From: Mesorhizobium sp. M1D.F.Ca.ET.043.01.1.1
Lineage (GTDB): Bacteria > Pseudomonadota > Alphaproteobacteria > Rhizobiales > Rhizobiaceae
Reading direction: 5' to 3'
Length of the DNA: 64,000 nucleotides
Assembly (NCBI RefSeq): GCF_003952385.1
Contig: NZ_CP034444.1
Coordinates: 6,833,001-6,897,000, forward strand
In this document: one piece after another, positions 18,378-27,731 of the stretch
Numbering within the stretch: the stretch's first letter is position 1
Layout: every line of letters begins with the position of its first letter
Translations under genes and position numbers: made by a program
The notes under the pieces: model-generated
Database searches by the model: none
Told to the model about the DNA's origin: nothing
The model's input: only the letters and a program-made list of their open reading frames with translations

Positions 18378-18701
18378 TCAGTGCTTCGAGTGGCGCTTCG
18401 GCTCGTAACGCCCGTCGGGCAGCTTGTCGAACATCTCGCCGATCTGCGGATGCCGCACCGGCTCGCCCGACCGGTCCTCAAGCAGGTTCTGCTCGGACAC
18501 GTAGGCGATGTACTCGGTCTCGGAATTCTCGGCGAGGAGGTGATAGAAAGGCTGGTCCTTGCGCGGACGCATTTCCGCGGGAATGGCTTCGTACCATTCC
18601 TCGGTGTTGGCGAATTGCGGATCGACGTCGAAGATCACGCCACGGAAGGGAAACAGCCGGTGGCGAACCACCTGTCCGATCGCGAATTTGGCCGTTTTCA
18701 T
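18378..18701 (-). CDS. hspQ: Heat shock protein HspQ (YccV-like)
   Basis: The 107-residue protein is almost entirely a YccV-type hemimethylated-DNA-binding fold: KFAIGQVVRHRLFPFRGV, then FDVDPQFANTEEWYEAI and PFYHLLAENSETEYIAYVSE. In enterobacteria HspQ binds hemimethylated DNA and is a specificity factor for Lon protease. The rhizobial role is not established. ATG 18701 is preferred over ATG 18713 because GGTGAG lies just before it. It is convergent with the IalB-like gene. Confidence 0.9.
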   Translation of the reverse strand: MKTAKFAIGQVVRHRLFPFRGVIFDVDPQFANTEEWYEAIPAEMRPRKDQPFYHLLAENSETEYIAYVSEQNLLEDRSGEPVRHPQIGEMFDKLPDGRYEPKRHSKH

Positions 18702-18713
18702 CGCACTCACCAT

Positions 18714-18816
18714 CTACAGCGCCGCGCGTCCTTTTTGACGCGCAAAGGACGCTGTAGCGCTTTGCTTTTGCACATGATCCTTTTCGAAAATCGATTCCGA
18801 TTTTCGCGGTCATGCA
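18714..18816. repeat. Rhizobial intergenic palindromic repeat, copy 1
   Basis: Two hairpins in tandem. The first pairs CTACAGCG with CGCTGTAG around a GCGCGTC/GACGCGC stem (18714-18757). The second is catgatcc...ggtcatg (18772-18813). Related second hairpins occur at 22695 and, more diverged, at 23805 and 61120. They resemble the mosaic intergenic elements of rhizobia. The copy lies directly upstream of hspQ. Confidence 0.75.
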
Positions 18817-19033
18817 CTCGACCCGAGGCGCCGTCAGCGGCTTGCGCGCACGGCGCCTAAGGTCTTGAATTTACACGTCACGCAGCCAAAAATCGACCCC
18901 GACTTTCGACTTGGTACCATTGGCGCAGACGTTGCCCCAATTCAAATGCCGCAACGCCGCCTTATGGCCAAACTACGGACCGGCGAATGCAATGGTTTCG
19001 CGACCGGAAAGCGCGAAGTCCACATTTGTCGCC

Positions 19034-20275
19034 TTAGCGCGCGGCCTGTTTCCTGAAGCCACCGGCGAGCGCCCGAAAACCGCTGCCGGGCCGCAGGCCT
19101 TCTCGCATGAAGAAGGCGCGCAGCGGCGCGAAGCTGCCCAGCACGTTGAGGCCGGCGCTGCGCGCCAGCTGCGCCGGCAACATGTCGGACAGCAGCGACA
19201 TGTTGAGCAGGTTCACCGCACTGCTGCGCGCCAGGATATCGGGACGGCGCCTTGTGTCATAGGCTGCGAGGCACAGCCTTGAGCCCGGATCGTCGCGGTT
19301 TTCGCTGGCGATTCCAATCAGATCGTCGATGTCCCTGATACCAAGGTTGAGGCCCTGCGCGCCGATCGGCGGGAAGACGTGGGCGGCTTCGCCGACGAGC
19401 GCCACACGGTTTTGCGCGAAACGGCCGGGCGAGGCGGCCGACAGCGGATAGACCTGGCGGCCGGGCTCGACCGAAACGCGGCCGAGCATCGATTGCATCT
19501 GCTCCTCGACCCTGACGGACAAGGTGGCATCGTCGAGTGCTGCGAGTTCCTTTGCCGTCTCCGGCTTTACCACCCAGACCAGGCTGGAGCGCTTGCCCGG
19601 CAGCGGCACCTGGGTGAACGGCCCGGTCTCGGTGTGGAATTCGGTCGAGATGAAGCCGTGTTCGCTGCGATGGCTGAAATTGAGAACGAGCGCCGACTGA
19701 GGGTAGGGCCGCGCGGAGGCCTTGATGCCGGCGGCTTCGCGCGCCGGCGACAGGCGTCCGTCGGCGGCGACAGCCAGCGACGCGGAGGCCTCGCTGCCGT
19801 CAGCCAGTATGGCGTGCGCCTGGTCGGCCTCGAGCCGCCACGTCTCGACCATCGACTTTCGCCACTCGATGCCGGCGTGCGCGGCAACGGCCTTGGCCAA
19901 CGCCGGGATCAGGATATTGTTCGGCAGATTGAGGCCGAACTGCTCCTCGCCGATCTCGCTGGCGCGGAAGGTGACGGTCGGGCTGCGGATCAGCCGGCGC
20001 GTCGCATCGACAATGCGCATCACCTTCAACGGCGCCGCATGCGGCCTGAGCCCATCCAGCACGCCGAGCCGCTCGAGGACTTTCAGCGAAGGATTCATGA
20101 GGGCAGTGGTGCGGCCGTCGCTGGTCGTGACCTCAGGACCTGCCAGCGTCACGGCAAAACCCGCCTCGGCGAAGCCGAGCGCCGCGATCAGGCCGGCCGG
20201 ACCGCTGCCGGCAACCAATATGCGGGCTTTGTCGTTCTGCTGCACGCCGGGCTTCCACGTTGATGGGGCGGCCAT
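19034..20275 (-). CDS. UbiH/UbiF-family FAD-dependent monooxygenase
   Basis: The 413-residue protein has the FAD Rossmann motif ILVAGSGPAGLIAALGFAEAG, a DG motif in LAVAADGRLSPAREAAGI, and the second FAD motif RVALVGEAAHVFPPIGAQGL. This is the UbiH/UbiF/Coq6 hydroxylase family, which introduces ring hydroxyls in ubiquinone synthesis. ATG 20275 follows GGAGG by three bases. The open frame extends further upstream, but that part overlaps the divergent DUF2182 gene and has no family similarity. The exact position hydroxylated cannot be told from sequence. The gap 18817-19033 before it shows no gene. Confidence 0.85.
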   Translation of the reverse strand: MAAPSTWKPGVQQNDKARILVAGSGPAGLIAALGFAEAGFAVTLAGPEVTTSDGRTTALMNPSLKVLERLGVLDGLRPHAAPLKVMRIVDATRRLIRSPTVTFRASEIGEEQFGLNLPNNILIPALAKAVAAHAGIEWRKSMVETWRLEADQAHAILADGSEASASLAVAADGRLSPAREAAGIKASARPYPQSALVLNFSHRSEHGFISTEFHTETGPFTQVPLPGKRSSLVWVVKPETAKELAALDDATLSVRVEEQMQSMLGRVSVEPGRQVYPLSAASPGRFAQNRVALVGEAAHVFPPIGAQGLNLGIRDIDDLIGIASENRDDPGSRLCLAAYDTRRRPDILARSSAVNLLNMSLLSDMLPAQLARSAGLNVLGSFAPLRAFFMREGLRPGSGFRALAGGFRKQAAR

Positions 20276-20344
20276 CGGCCTCCATGCGATATAGGGCAGA
20301 TCGGCGGGCTTGATCAACGCGGCGATTCGGCCCATTCGATTGCC

Positions 20345-21235
20345 ATGACCGGCCAGGAGCACGATTTCAGCCATCTCGACCGCGCCGGCCGCGTCGCGGC
20401 GGGGCTCGCGCGGAGCCCGCGCCTTGCCGTGACGCTCACCATCGGCGCAGGCATCGTGCTGGCCTGGTTCATCCTTGCCGCCATGGCCATCCGCGGCGCC
20501 GAAAGCCGCCTCGCCGGCGGCGCCCCTGGCGATACGCTGCTGAAGGATCTGCCGCGACTGCCGCTGCCGGATTTTTTCGATCGCCTTTTCGCTTTGTGCC
20601 TTGCGCCGGCTCCGCTTGCGGGCTCGGCCGGCGCGCAGATGTGGGCGTTCGTCCTGATGTGGTTCCTGATGGCGGTGGCGGCGATGCTGCCTTCGGCGGT
20701 GCCGATGATCCGCACCTATTGCGAGATTGCGGACACCGCCCGGATCAAGGGCGAGCCCGTTGTCCACCCTCTTGTTTTGGTGGCGGGATATCTCGCGACC
20801 TGGCTGGGTGCGTCTGTAGCGTTCGCCGCGCTGACGCTCGGGGTTCATGGCTTTGCGTCGGGGCAGGTGCTCGATCCGGTCGTCGGGCTTGCCGGGGCAG
20901 CCGCGCTTACGATGGCCGGTCTCTATCAATTCAGCGGCTTGAAGCAGGCGTGCCTGAAGAAATGCCGAAACCCGTTTTCGATCCTGTTCGCCAACTGGAG
21001 CGCGAAACCGGGGCGCATCCTTCGCCTGGGGATGGAGCAGGGCGTCTGGTGCCTCGGCTGCTGCTGGGCGCTGATGCTGGTGATGTTCGCCGTCGGCGCG
21101 ATGAATGTCTTCTGGATGGCGCTGATCGGGCTGTTCACCCTGATCGAAAAACAGACCGCCGGCAGGGTGGCCAGCCGGGTTGCCGGTGCGATACTGCTTG
21201 TGTGGGCCGGCGCCCTGCTATTAGTTTCGGCGTAA
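20345..21235 (+). CDS. DUF2182 integral membrane protein
   Basis: The 296-residue protein has about seven hydrophobic segments, the first at AVTLTIGAGIVLAWFILA. It carries the DUF2182 signature region around MWAFVLMWFLMAVAAMLPS, a GLYQFSGLKQACLKKCRNP stretch and WCLGCCWALM. Conserved Cys/Met residues have led to the description predicted metal-binding membrane protein. Function is unproven. It is followed 12 bp later by a DUF1326 gene; these two families are commonly neighbours, so they probably act together. It is divergent from the UbiH-like gene. Confidence 0.88.
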   Translation: MTGQEHDFSHLDRAGRVAAGLARSPRLAVTLTIGAGIVLAWFILAAMAIRGAESRLAGGAPGDTLLKDLPRLPLPDFFDRLFALCLAPAPLAGSAGAQMWAFVLMWFLMAVAAMLPSAVPMIRTYCEIADTARIKGEPVVHPLVLVAGYLATWLGASVAFAALTLGVHGFASGQVLDPVVGLAGAAALTMAGLYQFSGLKQACLKKCRNPFSILFANWSAKPGRILRLGMEQGVWCLGCCWALMLVMFAVGAMNVFWMALIGLFTLIEKQTAGRVASRVAGAILLVWAGALLLVSA

Positions 21236-21247
21236 GGGGAGAATTCG

Positions 21248-21862
21248 ATGACGGATCAAAGCTGGGCGATGAAGGGAGAGCTGGTGCTCTCCTGCAATTG
21301 CACGGTTTTCTGCCCCTGCGTTCTGTCGCTCGGCAGCCACCCGCCGACCGAGGGTTATTGCCAGACCTGGGCCGGATTCCGCATCGACGCCGGCCATTTC
21401 GGCGAGGTCGACCTCTCCGGTCTCAATCTCGGGCTGATCATGGAAATCCCTGGCTATATGAGCCGCGGCAACTGGACCGCCGGCCTGTTCATCGACAAGC
21501 GCGCTTCGGTCTATGCGGTGAAGGCGCTGACCAAGATCTTCACCGGCAAGGCCGGCGGCACGACGTCGCTGCTGTCGATCCTGGTCGGCAAATTCCTCGG
21601 CGTCGAGCAGGTGCCGATAAGCTATGAGACGCGTGACAGAACGCGAGTCTTCCAGATACCGAAGATCATCGACGGCGCGGTGACGCCGATACCCGGCAAG
21701 GACCGCGAGAAGGATACGGTGATCACCAATTCCGAATACTGGATCGCGCCGGAAATCATCGTGGCGAAGTCCGACAAGAGCAAGATGCGCGCCTTCGGCC
21801 GCAACTGGAATTTCGCCGGCCGCTCGGCCGAGATCTGCAAGCTGGATTGGCGGGGCCCGTGA
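21248..21862 (+). CDS. DUF1326 Cys-motif protein
   Basis: The 204-residue soluble protein has the family hallmark CNC...CPC: Cys16, 18, 22 and 24 in LSCNCTVFCPCVLSLG, plus Cys38. The cluster suggests metal or thiol chemistry, but the function is unknown. AAGGGGAGA precedes the ATG. It sits between the DUF2182 membrane protein and pcs. Its stop codon overlaps the pcs start by four bases, so DUF2182-DUF1326-pcs is probably one transcript. Confidence 0.88.
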   Translation: MTDQSWAMKGELVLSCNCTVFCPCVLSLGSHPPTEGYCQTWAGFRIDAGHFGEVDLSGLNLGLIMEIPGYMSRGNWTAGLFIDKRASVYAVKALTKIFTGKAGGTTSLLSILVGKFLGVEQVPISYETRDRTRVFQIPKIIDGAVTPIPGKDREKDTVITNSEYWIAPEIIVAKSDKSKMRAFGRNWNFAGRSAEICKLDWRGP

Positions 21863-22677
21863 GCAAGAACACAGCGGCCCGGAAAGCGGCCAAGAAAATC
21901 GCCGAGCGGATTCCGCTGCCGAAGAAGAAAGTGACATGGCCGCAGGCGCGCGCCTTTTCGGTGCACCTGCTCACCGCGTCCGGTTCGTTCCTCGCCTTCC
22001 TGTCCCTGGTCGCGGCCAGCGAGGAGCGCTGGACGGCGATGTTCTGGTGGCTGGGGCTGGCGCTTTTCGTCGACGGCATCGACGGCCCGATCGCGCGAAA
22101 ACTGGAGGTCAAGGAAATCCTGCCGACATGGTCTGGCGAATTGCTCGACAACATCATCGACTATGTGACCTATGTGCTCATCCCGGCCTTCGCGCTCTAC
22201 CAGCGCGGTTTGATGGGCGAGCGGCTGTCGTTCCTGTCGGCGGCCATCATCGTGGTGTCGAGCGCGATCTATTATGCCGACACCGGCATGAAGACGAAGG
22301 AGAACTTCTTCAAGGGGTTCCCGGTCGTCTGGAACATGGTGGTGTTCACGCTCTTTGTCATCGAGCCGGGGCAGTGGGTTTCGTTCGCCGTGGTGGTGGT
22401 CGCCGGCGTCCTTACCTTCGTGCCTATCAACTTCATCCATCCCGTGCGCGTGGTCCGGCTCAGGCCGATCAATCTCGGCATGACGCTTTTGTGGTGCGCC
22501 TTCGGCGCGCTTGCGCTGGCGCAGGCGGCGCTTGCCGCCTTTTACGACAAGATCGGAGTTCTGAGCGAGCAGGTCAGCATCTTCACCAAGGCCGGTATCA
22601 CGGTCACTGGCCTCTATCTCGCCTGCATCGGGGGTATCATGCAGATGTTCCCCAATCTTGGCGGCAAGAAATCCTGA
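21859..22677 (+). CDS. pcs: Phosphatidylcholine synthase
   Basis: Pcs condenses CDP-diacylglycerol with choline to give phosphatidylcholine in one step in the inner membrane; rhizobia and Brucella use it during host association. The 272-residue protein has six or more membrane spans and the CDP-alcohol phosphotransferase motif DGPIAR ... GELLDNIIDY, with the longer spacing typical of Pcs, plus choline-enzyme landmarks such as TKENFFKGFPVVWN. GTG 21859 overlaps the DUF1326 stop (GTGA) and has GGCGGGG upstream. TTG 21847 is the alternative. Confidence 0.92.
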   Translation: MSKNTAARKAAKKIAERIPLPKKKVTWPQARAFSVHLLTASGSFLAFLSLVAASEERWTAMFWWLGLALFVDGIDGPIARKLEVKEILPTWSGELLDNIIDYVTYVLIPAFALYQRGLMGERLSFLSAAIIVVSSAIYYADTGMKTKENFFKGFPVVWNMVVFTLFVIEPGQWVSFAVVVVAGVLTFVPINFIHPVRVVRLRPINLGMTLLWCAFGALALAQAALAAFYDKIGVLSEQVSIFTKAGITVTGLYLACIGGIMQMFPNLGGKKS

Positions 22678-22693
22678 CCTAACTTTTTGTTGG

Positions 22694-22741
22694 TGCATGA
22701 TCTTTTCCGAAATCCGGTTCTCACCTTTCAGGATCATGCTC
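22694..22741. repeat. Rhizobial intergenic palindromic repeat, copy 2
   Basis: Inverted repeat GCATGATC ... GATCATGC around a CCGAAATCCGG core, between pcs and the quinone reductase. It resembles the second hairpin of the copy at 18772. Confidence 0.7.
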
Positions 22742-22779
22742 CAGATCCTGCTTCTGCCCTTTCCCGAGAGAGTTGAGCG

Positions 22780-23757
22780 ATGTCCAAGGCAATCCGCATT
22801 CACGCCCATGGCGGCCCCGAAGTCCTGGCCTATGAAGATGCCGATCCCGGCCAGCCGGGCGCCGGGCAGATCCTGATCAGGCACACTGCGATCGGCCTCA
22901 ACTTCATCGACGTCTATCACCGCTCGGGTCTCTATCCGCCACCCGGCGGGTTCCCGCTGATCCCGGGCGGCGAGGCGGCCGGCGTGGTGCTGGCCGTCGG
23001 CGCCGAAGTCGACTGGCTGAAGCCCGGCGACCGCATCGCCTACGCCGTCAATGTCGGCGCATATTCCGAGGAACGTGTGATTGCCGCCGACCGCGTGGTG
23101 AAGGTGCCTGACGGCATCAGCGACGAGCAGGCGGCGGCGATGATGCTGAAAGGCATGACGGCGGAATATCTGCTGCGCCGGACGTACAAGGTGAAGGCTG
23201 GCGACACGATCCTTTATCACGCCGCGGCCGGCGGCGTCGGCCTGATCCTCGGCCAGTGGGCAAAGCACCTCGGCGCGACCGTGATCGGCACGGCGAGTTC
23301 CGCCGACAAGATCGAGCTCGCCAAGGCGCACGGTTTCGACCATGTCATCAACTACACGGAGCAGGATTTCGTCGCCGGCGTCGCGGCCATCACCGGCGGC
23401 AAGAAGTGCGACGTCGTCTACGATTCCGTCGGCAACGACACTTTTCCCGCTTCGCTCGACTGCCTGAGGCCACTTGGTATGTTCGTCAGCTTCGGCCAGT
23501 CGTCGGGGCCGATCCCGCCTTTCTCGATGTCGCTCCTGGCGCAGAAGGGCTCGCTCTACGCAACCCGCCCGACGCTCTTCGTCTACAACGCCAGGCGCGA
23601 GGATCTGGTGGCATCGGCTGAGGCGCTCTTCGATGTGGTGCTGAGCGGCGCCGTCGAGATCAAGATCAACCAGCGCTATGGGCTGAAGGATGCGGCAAAG
23701 GCGCAGTCCGATCTCGAGGGCCGCAAGACGACCGGCACAACCGTCCTCATTCCCTAA
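22780..23757 (+). CDS. Quinone oxidoreductase (NADPH, zeta-crystallin family)
   Basis: The 325-residue MDR-superfamily reductase lacks the zinc ligands of alcohol dehydrogenases. Landmarks are GLNFIDVYHRSGLYP, the substrate loop PGGEAAGVV, the NADPH Rossmann motif AAAGGVGLILGQWAKHLGA and the C-terminal GRKTTGTTVL. The family reduces quinones by one or two electrons. GAGAG lies upstream of the ATG. It stands alone between two palindromic repeats. Confidence 0.9.
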   Translation: MSKAIRIHAHGGPEVLAYEDADPGQPGAGQILIRHTAIGLNFIDVYHRSGLYPPPGGFPLIPGGEAAGVVLAVGAEVDWLKPGDRIAYAVNVGAYSEERVIAADRVVKVPDGISDEQAAAMMLKGMTAEYLLRRTYKVKAGDTILYHAAAGGVGLILGQWAKHLGATVIGTASSADKIELAKAHGFDHVINYTEQDFVAGVAAITGGKKCDVVYDSVGNDTFPASLDCLRPLGMFVSFGQSSGPIPPFSMSLLAQKGSLYATRPTLFVYNARREDLVASAEALFDVVLSGAVEIKINQRYGLKDAAKAQSDLEGRKTTGTTVLIP

Positions 23758-23763
23758 GCGCGT

Positions 23764-23857
23764 CGCGACCTTTCAGGTTCGCTCCATGCGCTTTGATCTT
23801 GATTTCAAGCATGTCTTCGTCCCGAAACCGGTTCCCACTTTCGGGAGACATGCTTTG
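23764..23857. repeat. Rhizobial intergenic palindromic repeat, copy 3
   Basis: Two-part element: GACCTTTCAGGTTCGCTCCATGCGCTTT-like arm followed by the palindrome AAGCATGTCT ... AGACATGCTTT around CCGAAACCGGTTCCCAC. It is about 80% like the copy at 61065 by eye. It lies just after the quinone reductase stop. Confidence 0.75.
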
Positions 23858-24085
23858 AGCCGGCTACCTTGTTTTTCAATCCCTTGCCGTGCGCACAGGC
23901 AGGGGCTTGGCCGAAAAGCCAAACAGTCTTTTCTGCACTCTCAATAGGTCTATCTTAGGTCTTGAGTTTCCGCTGGAATTCTTGAAGCTCTTTCAAGTTG
24001 GGTGCCGCTTTCCGGCGGGAGCCGGCCGCGCATACCATGCTTGCGGGAACACAGAACATATCCGGGTGACTGGATGGGAGGCACT

Positions 24086-25651
24086 GTGAGTGCAAATCAT
24101 GACAGGGCGAACCTGCTCGAGGTTCGTGGCCTTACGAAGATCTTCGGCACGCTGACGGCGTGCGATCACATCGATCTCAACATCGCGAGGGGCGAGATCC
24201 ACGCGCTACTTGGCGAGAACGGCGCCGGCAAGTCGACACTGGTCAAGATGCTGTTCGGCTCGCTGGAACCGAACTCGGGCGAGATCTTCTGGGACGGCAA
24301 GGCTGTCAGCATCACCAGCCCCGGTGTCGCCAAGAAGCTCGGCATCGGCATGGTCTTCCAGCATTTCTCGCTGTTCGAAGCGTTGACAGCGGCCGAGAAC
24401 ATCGCGCTTTCGCTGAACGACGGCTCGCCGATCAGCACCATCGCCGCGAAGGCGCGGGCGCTCTCCTACAGCTACGGCCTGCCGCTCGATCCGGAATCGC
24501 TGGTCGGCGATCTTTCCGTCGGCGAGCGCCAGCGCATCGAGATCATCCGCTGTCTGTTGCAGACGCCGCAACTCATCATCCTCGACGAGCCGACCTCGGT
24601 GCTGACGCCGCAGGAAGCCGACAAGCTGTTCGAGACGCTGGAGCGGCTGCGCGCGGAAGGCAAGTCGATCCTCTACATCTCGCATCGGCTGGAAGAGGTC
24701 AAACGCATCTGCGACCGCGCCACCGTGCTGCGCCACGGCAAGGTTGTGGGCCACTGCAATCCGCGGCAGGAGACGGCCGCATCGCTCGCCCGCATGATGG
24801 TCGGCAACGAGGTCAAGGCGGTGGTGCGCGCGCCGGCCGAAGGCATCGAGACCGCGCCGGCGCTGCTCGAAATCCGCGGCCTTACCCGCAAGCCCGCGAC
24901 GCCCTTCGCCATCCCGCTCAGGAACGTCAATCTTTCCGTGCGCGCCGGTGAGGTGATCGGCATCGCCGGTGTCGCCGGCAACGGCCAGGGCGAGTTCTTC
25001 GAAGCCGTCTCCGGCGAGGTGCTGCAGCAGGATTCCGGTTCGGTGCGCATCCGCGGCAAGGATGCCGGCGGGCTCTCGATCACGGGCCGTCGGCTGATGG
25101 GCGCCGCCTTCGTGCCGGAGGAACGCCTCGGCCATGGCGCGGCGCCGCGCATGAAGCTCTCTGAGAACCTGCTGCTCTCGCGCCATGCCACCGACGGCAG
25201 GTCCTTCGTCGGCTCCGGCGGCATGGTCAAGAACGGTTCGGTCTACAGCGCCGCCCAGCGCATCATCGCCGCGATGGACGTGCGCAAGAGCGCGCCCGAT
25301 CCTGAGGCGGCGGCGCTCTCCGGCGGCAACCTGCAGAAATTCATCGTCGGCCGCGAGCTCGACCGCAAGCCGAGCGTGATGGTCGTCAACCAGCCGACCT
25401 GGGGCGTCGATGCCGGTGCCGCCGCCCATATCCGTCAGGCGCTGATCGAGCTTGCCCGCAGCGGCTCGGCGGTTCTGGTCATCAGCCAGGACCTCGACGA
25501 ATTGTTCGAACTCTCGGACGCGATCGCGGTCATGCACAACGGCGAACTGTCGGCGCCACTGCCCATCGCCGAGGCCACTTTCGAGAAGATCGGCCTGTTG
25601 ATGGGCGGCGCCGAGCCCGGCCACGCCGAACACACCATGGAGACGGCATGA
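24086..25651 (+). CDS. Nucleoside ABC transporter, ATP-binding protein
   Basis: The 521-residue protein is a tandem ABC ATPase. The first module has GENGAGKSTLVKMLFG, LSVGERQRIEII and LIILDEPTSVLTP. The second has a degenerate Walker A (GVAGNGQGEFFEAVSG), LSGGNLQKF and VMVVNQPTWGVDAG. This double-cassette form is used by ribose-type and BMP-type nucleoside importers. GTG 24086 is chosen because GGGAGG is four bases upstream; ATG 24074 is also possible. The 5' leader 23858-24085 contains small hairpins (such as CTTGAA..TTCAAG) but no riboswitch I recognise. It is the first gene of a four-gene operon. Confidence 0.9.
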   Translation: MSANHDRANLLEVRGLTKIFGTLTACDHIDLNIARGEIHALLGENGAGKSTLVKMLFGSLEPNSGEIFWDGKAVSITSPGVAKKLGIGMVFQHFSLFEALTAAENIALSLNDGSPISTIAAKARALSYSYGLPLDPESLVGDLSVGERQRIEIIRCLLQTPQLIILDEPTSVLTPQEADKLFETLERLRAEGKSILYISHRLEEVKRICDRATVLRHGKVVGHCNPRQETAASLARMMVGNEVKAVVRAPAEGIETAPALLEIRGLTRKPATPFAIPLRNVNLSVRAGEVIGIAGVAGNGQGEFFEAVSGEVLQQDSGSVRIRGKDAGGLSITGRRLMGAAFVPEERLGHGAAPRMKLSENLLLSRHATDGRSFVGSGGMVKNGSVYSAAQRIIAAMDVRKSAPDPEAAALSGGNLQKFIVGRELDRKPSVMVVNQPTWGVDAGAAAHIRQALIELARSGSAVLVISQDLDELFELSDAIAVMHNGELSAPLPIAEATFEKIGLLMGGAEPGHAEHTMETA

Positions 25652-26760
25652 TGCGCCTCGAACTGGTCAAACGCCCGCAGCGCTCGGCGCTGTTTTCGGT
25701 GCTCTCACCCTTCATCGCCTTCGCGCTGACGATGATTGCCGGCGGCATCATGTTCGCCTTGCTCGGCGTCAATCCGCTCGATGCCTTCAACATCTACTTC
25801 ATCCAGCCGGTGAGCGAGGTCTGGCAGCTGCATGAGCTGGCCATCAAGGCGGCGCCGCTCATCCTGATCGCGGTCGGCCTGTCGGTCTGCTACAAGGCCA
25901 ACATCTGGAATATCGGCGCCGAGGGGCAGTTCATCCTGGGCGGCATCTTCGGCTCGATCATCCCGGTACTGTTCCCACAATTCGAGGGCCCGCTGGTGCT
26001 GCCGCTGATGCTGTTGCTCGGCATGGTCGGCGGCGCGCTTTATGCGGCGATCCCGGCGCTGTTAAAGACCCGTTTCAGCACCAACGAGATCCTGACCAGC
26101 CTGATGCTGGTCTATGTCGCGCAGCTCTTCCTCGACTGGCTGGTGCGCGGACCCTGGCGGGACCCGCAGGGCCACGGCTTCCCGCAGACCATCCAGTTCG
26201 GCGACTCGGCTGTCCTGCCGGAGCTGATGCCGGATGCCGGCCGCGCCAACTGGGGCTTCGTCTTCGCGCTCGTCGCGGCGATAGCGATCTGGCTGATGAT
26301 GAGCCGCATGCTGAAGGGTTTTGAGGTCCGCGTGCTGGGCTCGAGCCCGAGGGCAGGGCGCTTCGCCGGCTTCGGCTTCAACAAGATGGTGTTCTTCACC
26401 TTCCTGCTGTCCGGCGCATTGGCCGGCCTTGCCGGCATCTCGGAGGTGTCCGGCGCCATCGGCCAGCTGCAGCCGGTGATCTCGCCCGGCTACGGCTTCA
26501 CCGCCATCATTGTCGCCTTCCTCGGCCGACTCAATCCGCTGGGCATCGTCGCCGCGGGCCTGGTGCTGGCGCTGACCTATCTGGGCGGCGAGGCGGTGCA
26601 GAGCGCGCTCGGCATCTCCGACAAGGTGGCGCGCGTGTTCCAGGGCATGCTTTTGTTCTTCGTGCTCGGCTGCGACACGCTCATCCACTACCGCATTCGT
26701 CTGATCGGCTTTGCCGCGCCGAAACTCGAGGCGGCGCCCAAGCTGGAGGAGGCACGCTGA
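25648..26760 (+). CDS. Nucleoside ABC transporter, permease 1
   Basis: The 370-residue membrane protein of the BPD_transp_2 family has about nine or ten spans. Landmarks are NIWNIGAEGQFILGGIFG and KTRFSTNEILTSLMLVYVA, and later SGALAGLAGISEVSGAIGQL. It pairs with the next permease to form the channel of a BMP-type nucleoside importer. ATG 25648 overlaps the ATPase stop (ATGA), so translation is coupled. Its C-terminus carries a short Ala/Glu-rich tail after the last helix. Confidence 0.9.
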   Translation: MMRLELVKRPQRSALFSVLSPFIAFALTMIAGGIMFALLGVNPLDAFNIYFIQPVSEVWQLHELAIKAAPLILIAVGLSVCYKANIWNIGAEGQFILGGIFGSIIPVLFPQFEGPLVLPLMLLLGMVGGALYAAIPALLKTRFSTNEILTSLMLVYVAQLFLDWLVRGPWRDPQGHGFPQTIQFGDSAVLPELMPDAGRANWGFVFALVAAIAIWLMMSRMLKGFEVRVLGSSPRAGRFAGFGFNKMVFFTFLLSGALAGLAGISEVSGAIGQLQPVISPGYGFTAIIVAFLGRLNPLGIVAAGLVLALTYLGGEAVQSALGISDKVARVFQGMLLFFVLGCDTLIHYRIRLIGFAAPKLEAAPKLEEAR

Positions 26761-27680
26761 TGGACATCACCGTCAACATCCTTTTGACCATCGCGACGGC
26801 GGCGACGCCGCTCTTGATCGCGGCGATCGGCGAGCTCGTGGTCGAGCGCTCCGGCGTGCTTAACCTCGGCGTCGAGGGCATGATGATCATGGGCGCGGTC
26901 GGCGGCTTCGGCGCCGGCTATCTCACCGGTTCGCCCTGGATCGGCCTGCTTGCCGCGATCATCGTCGGTGCGCTGTTTTCGCTGCTCTTCGCCGTCATGA
27001 CGCTGTCCTTGGCCACCAACCAGGTGGCCACCGGCCTGTCGCTCACGCTGCTTGGTCTTGGTCTCTCCGGCATGATCGGCACCAGCTTCGTCGGCCAGCC
27101 GGGCGTCAGGCTGCCGAACCTCGACATCCCGGGCCTGAGCTCGATCCCGGTCGTCGGCAGGCTGATCTTCGGCCAGGATCCCCTGTTCTACATCTCGATC
27201 GCGCTTACCGCCGCGGTGATGTGGTTCCTGTTCAGGACGCGGACCGGCCTGACGCTGCGCTCGATCGGCGACAGCCACTCTTCGGCGCATGCGCTGGGCA
27301 TCAAGGTCATCCGCTACCGCTACCTTGCGGTGATCTTCGGCGGCGCCTGCGCCGGTCTTGCCGGCGGGCATCTGTCGCTGGTCTACACGCCGCAATGGGT
27401 CGAGAACATGAGCGCGGGCCGCGGCTGGATCGCGCTGGCGCTGGTGGTGTTCGCGTCCTGGCGTCCGTGGCGGGTGCTGGCCGGCGCCTACATCTTCGGC
27501 GCGGTGTGGATCGGCCAGCTTCATGCACAGGCTTTTGGCATTCCTGTGCCTTCGCAGTTTCTTTCTTCGCTGCCCTATCTGGCAACCATCGTGGTTCTCG
27601 TTCTAATCTCGCGCAACAAGCGTCTGACGATGATGAACACGCCGGCTTCGTTGGGGCAGCCGTTCGTTCCGGATCGTTGA
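26760..27680 (+). CDS. Nucleoside ABC transporter, permease 2
   Basis: The 306-residue partner permease has spans throughout and the signature GVLNLGVEGMMIMGAVGGFG, then SLATNQVATGLSLTLLGLGLSG and GGACAGLAGGHLSLVY. Its ATG 26760 shares a base with the TGA of permease 1. The order ATPase-permease-permease-binding protein is that of BMP-type nucleoside uptake operons in rhizobia. Confidence 0.9.
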   Translation: MDITVNILLTIATAATPLLIAAIGELVVERSGVLNLGVEGMMIMGAVGGFGAGYLTGSPWIGLLAAIIVGALFSLLFAVMTLSLATNQVATGLSLTLLGLGLSGMIGTSFVGQPGVRLPNLDIPGLSSIPVVGRLIFGQDPLFYISIALTAAVMWFLFRTRTGLTLRSIGDSHSSAHALGIKVIRYRYLAVIFGGACAGLAGGHLSLVYTPQWVENMSAGRGWIALALVVFASWRPWRVLAGAYIFGAVWIGQLHAQAFGIPVPSQFLSSLPYLATIVVLVLISRNKRLTMMNTPASLGQPFVPDR

Positions 27681-27731
27681 CGACAACAAAAAGACGGGAA
27701 GCTCCAAGGCTTAATTCAGAGAGGTAACACG

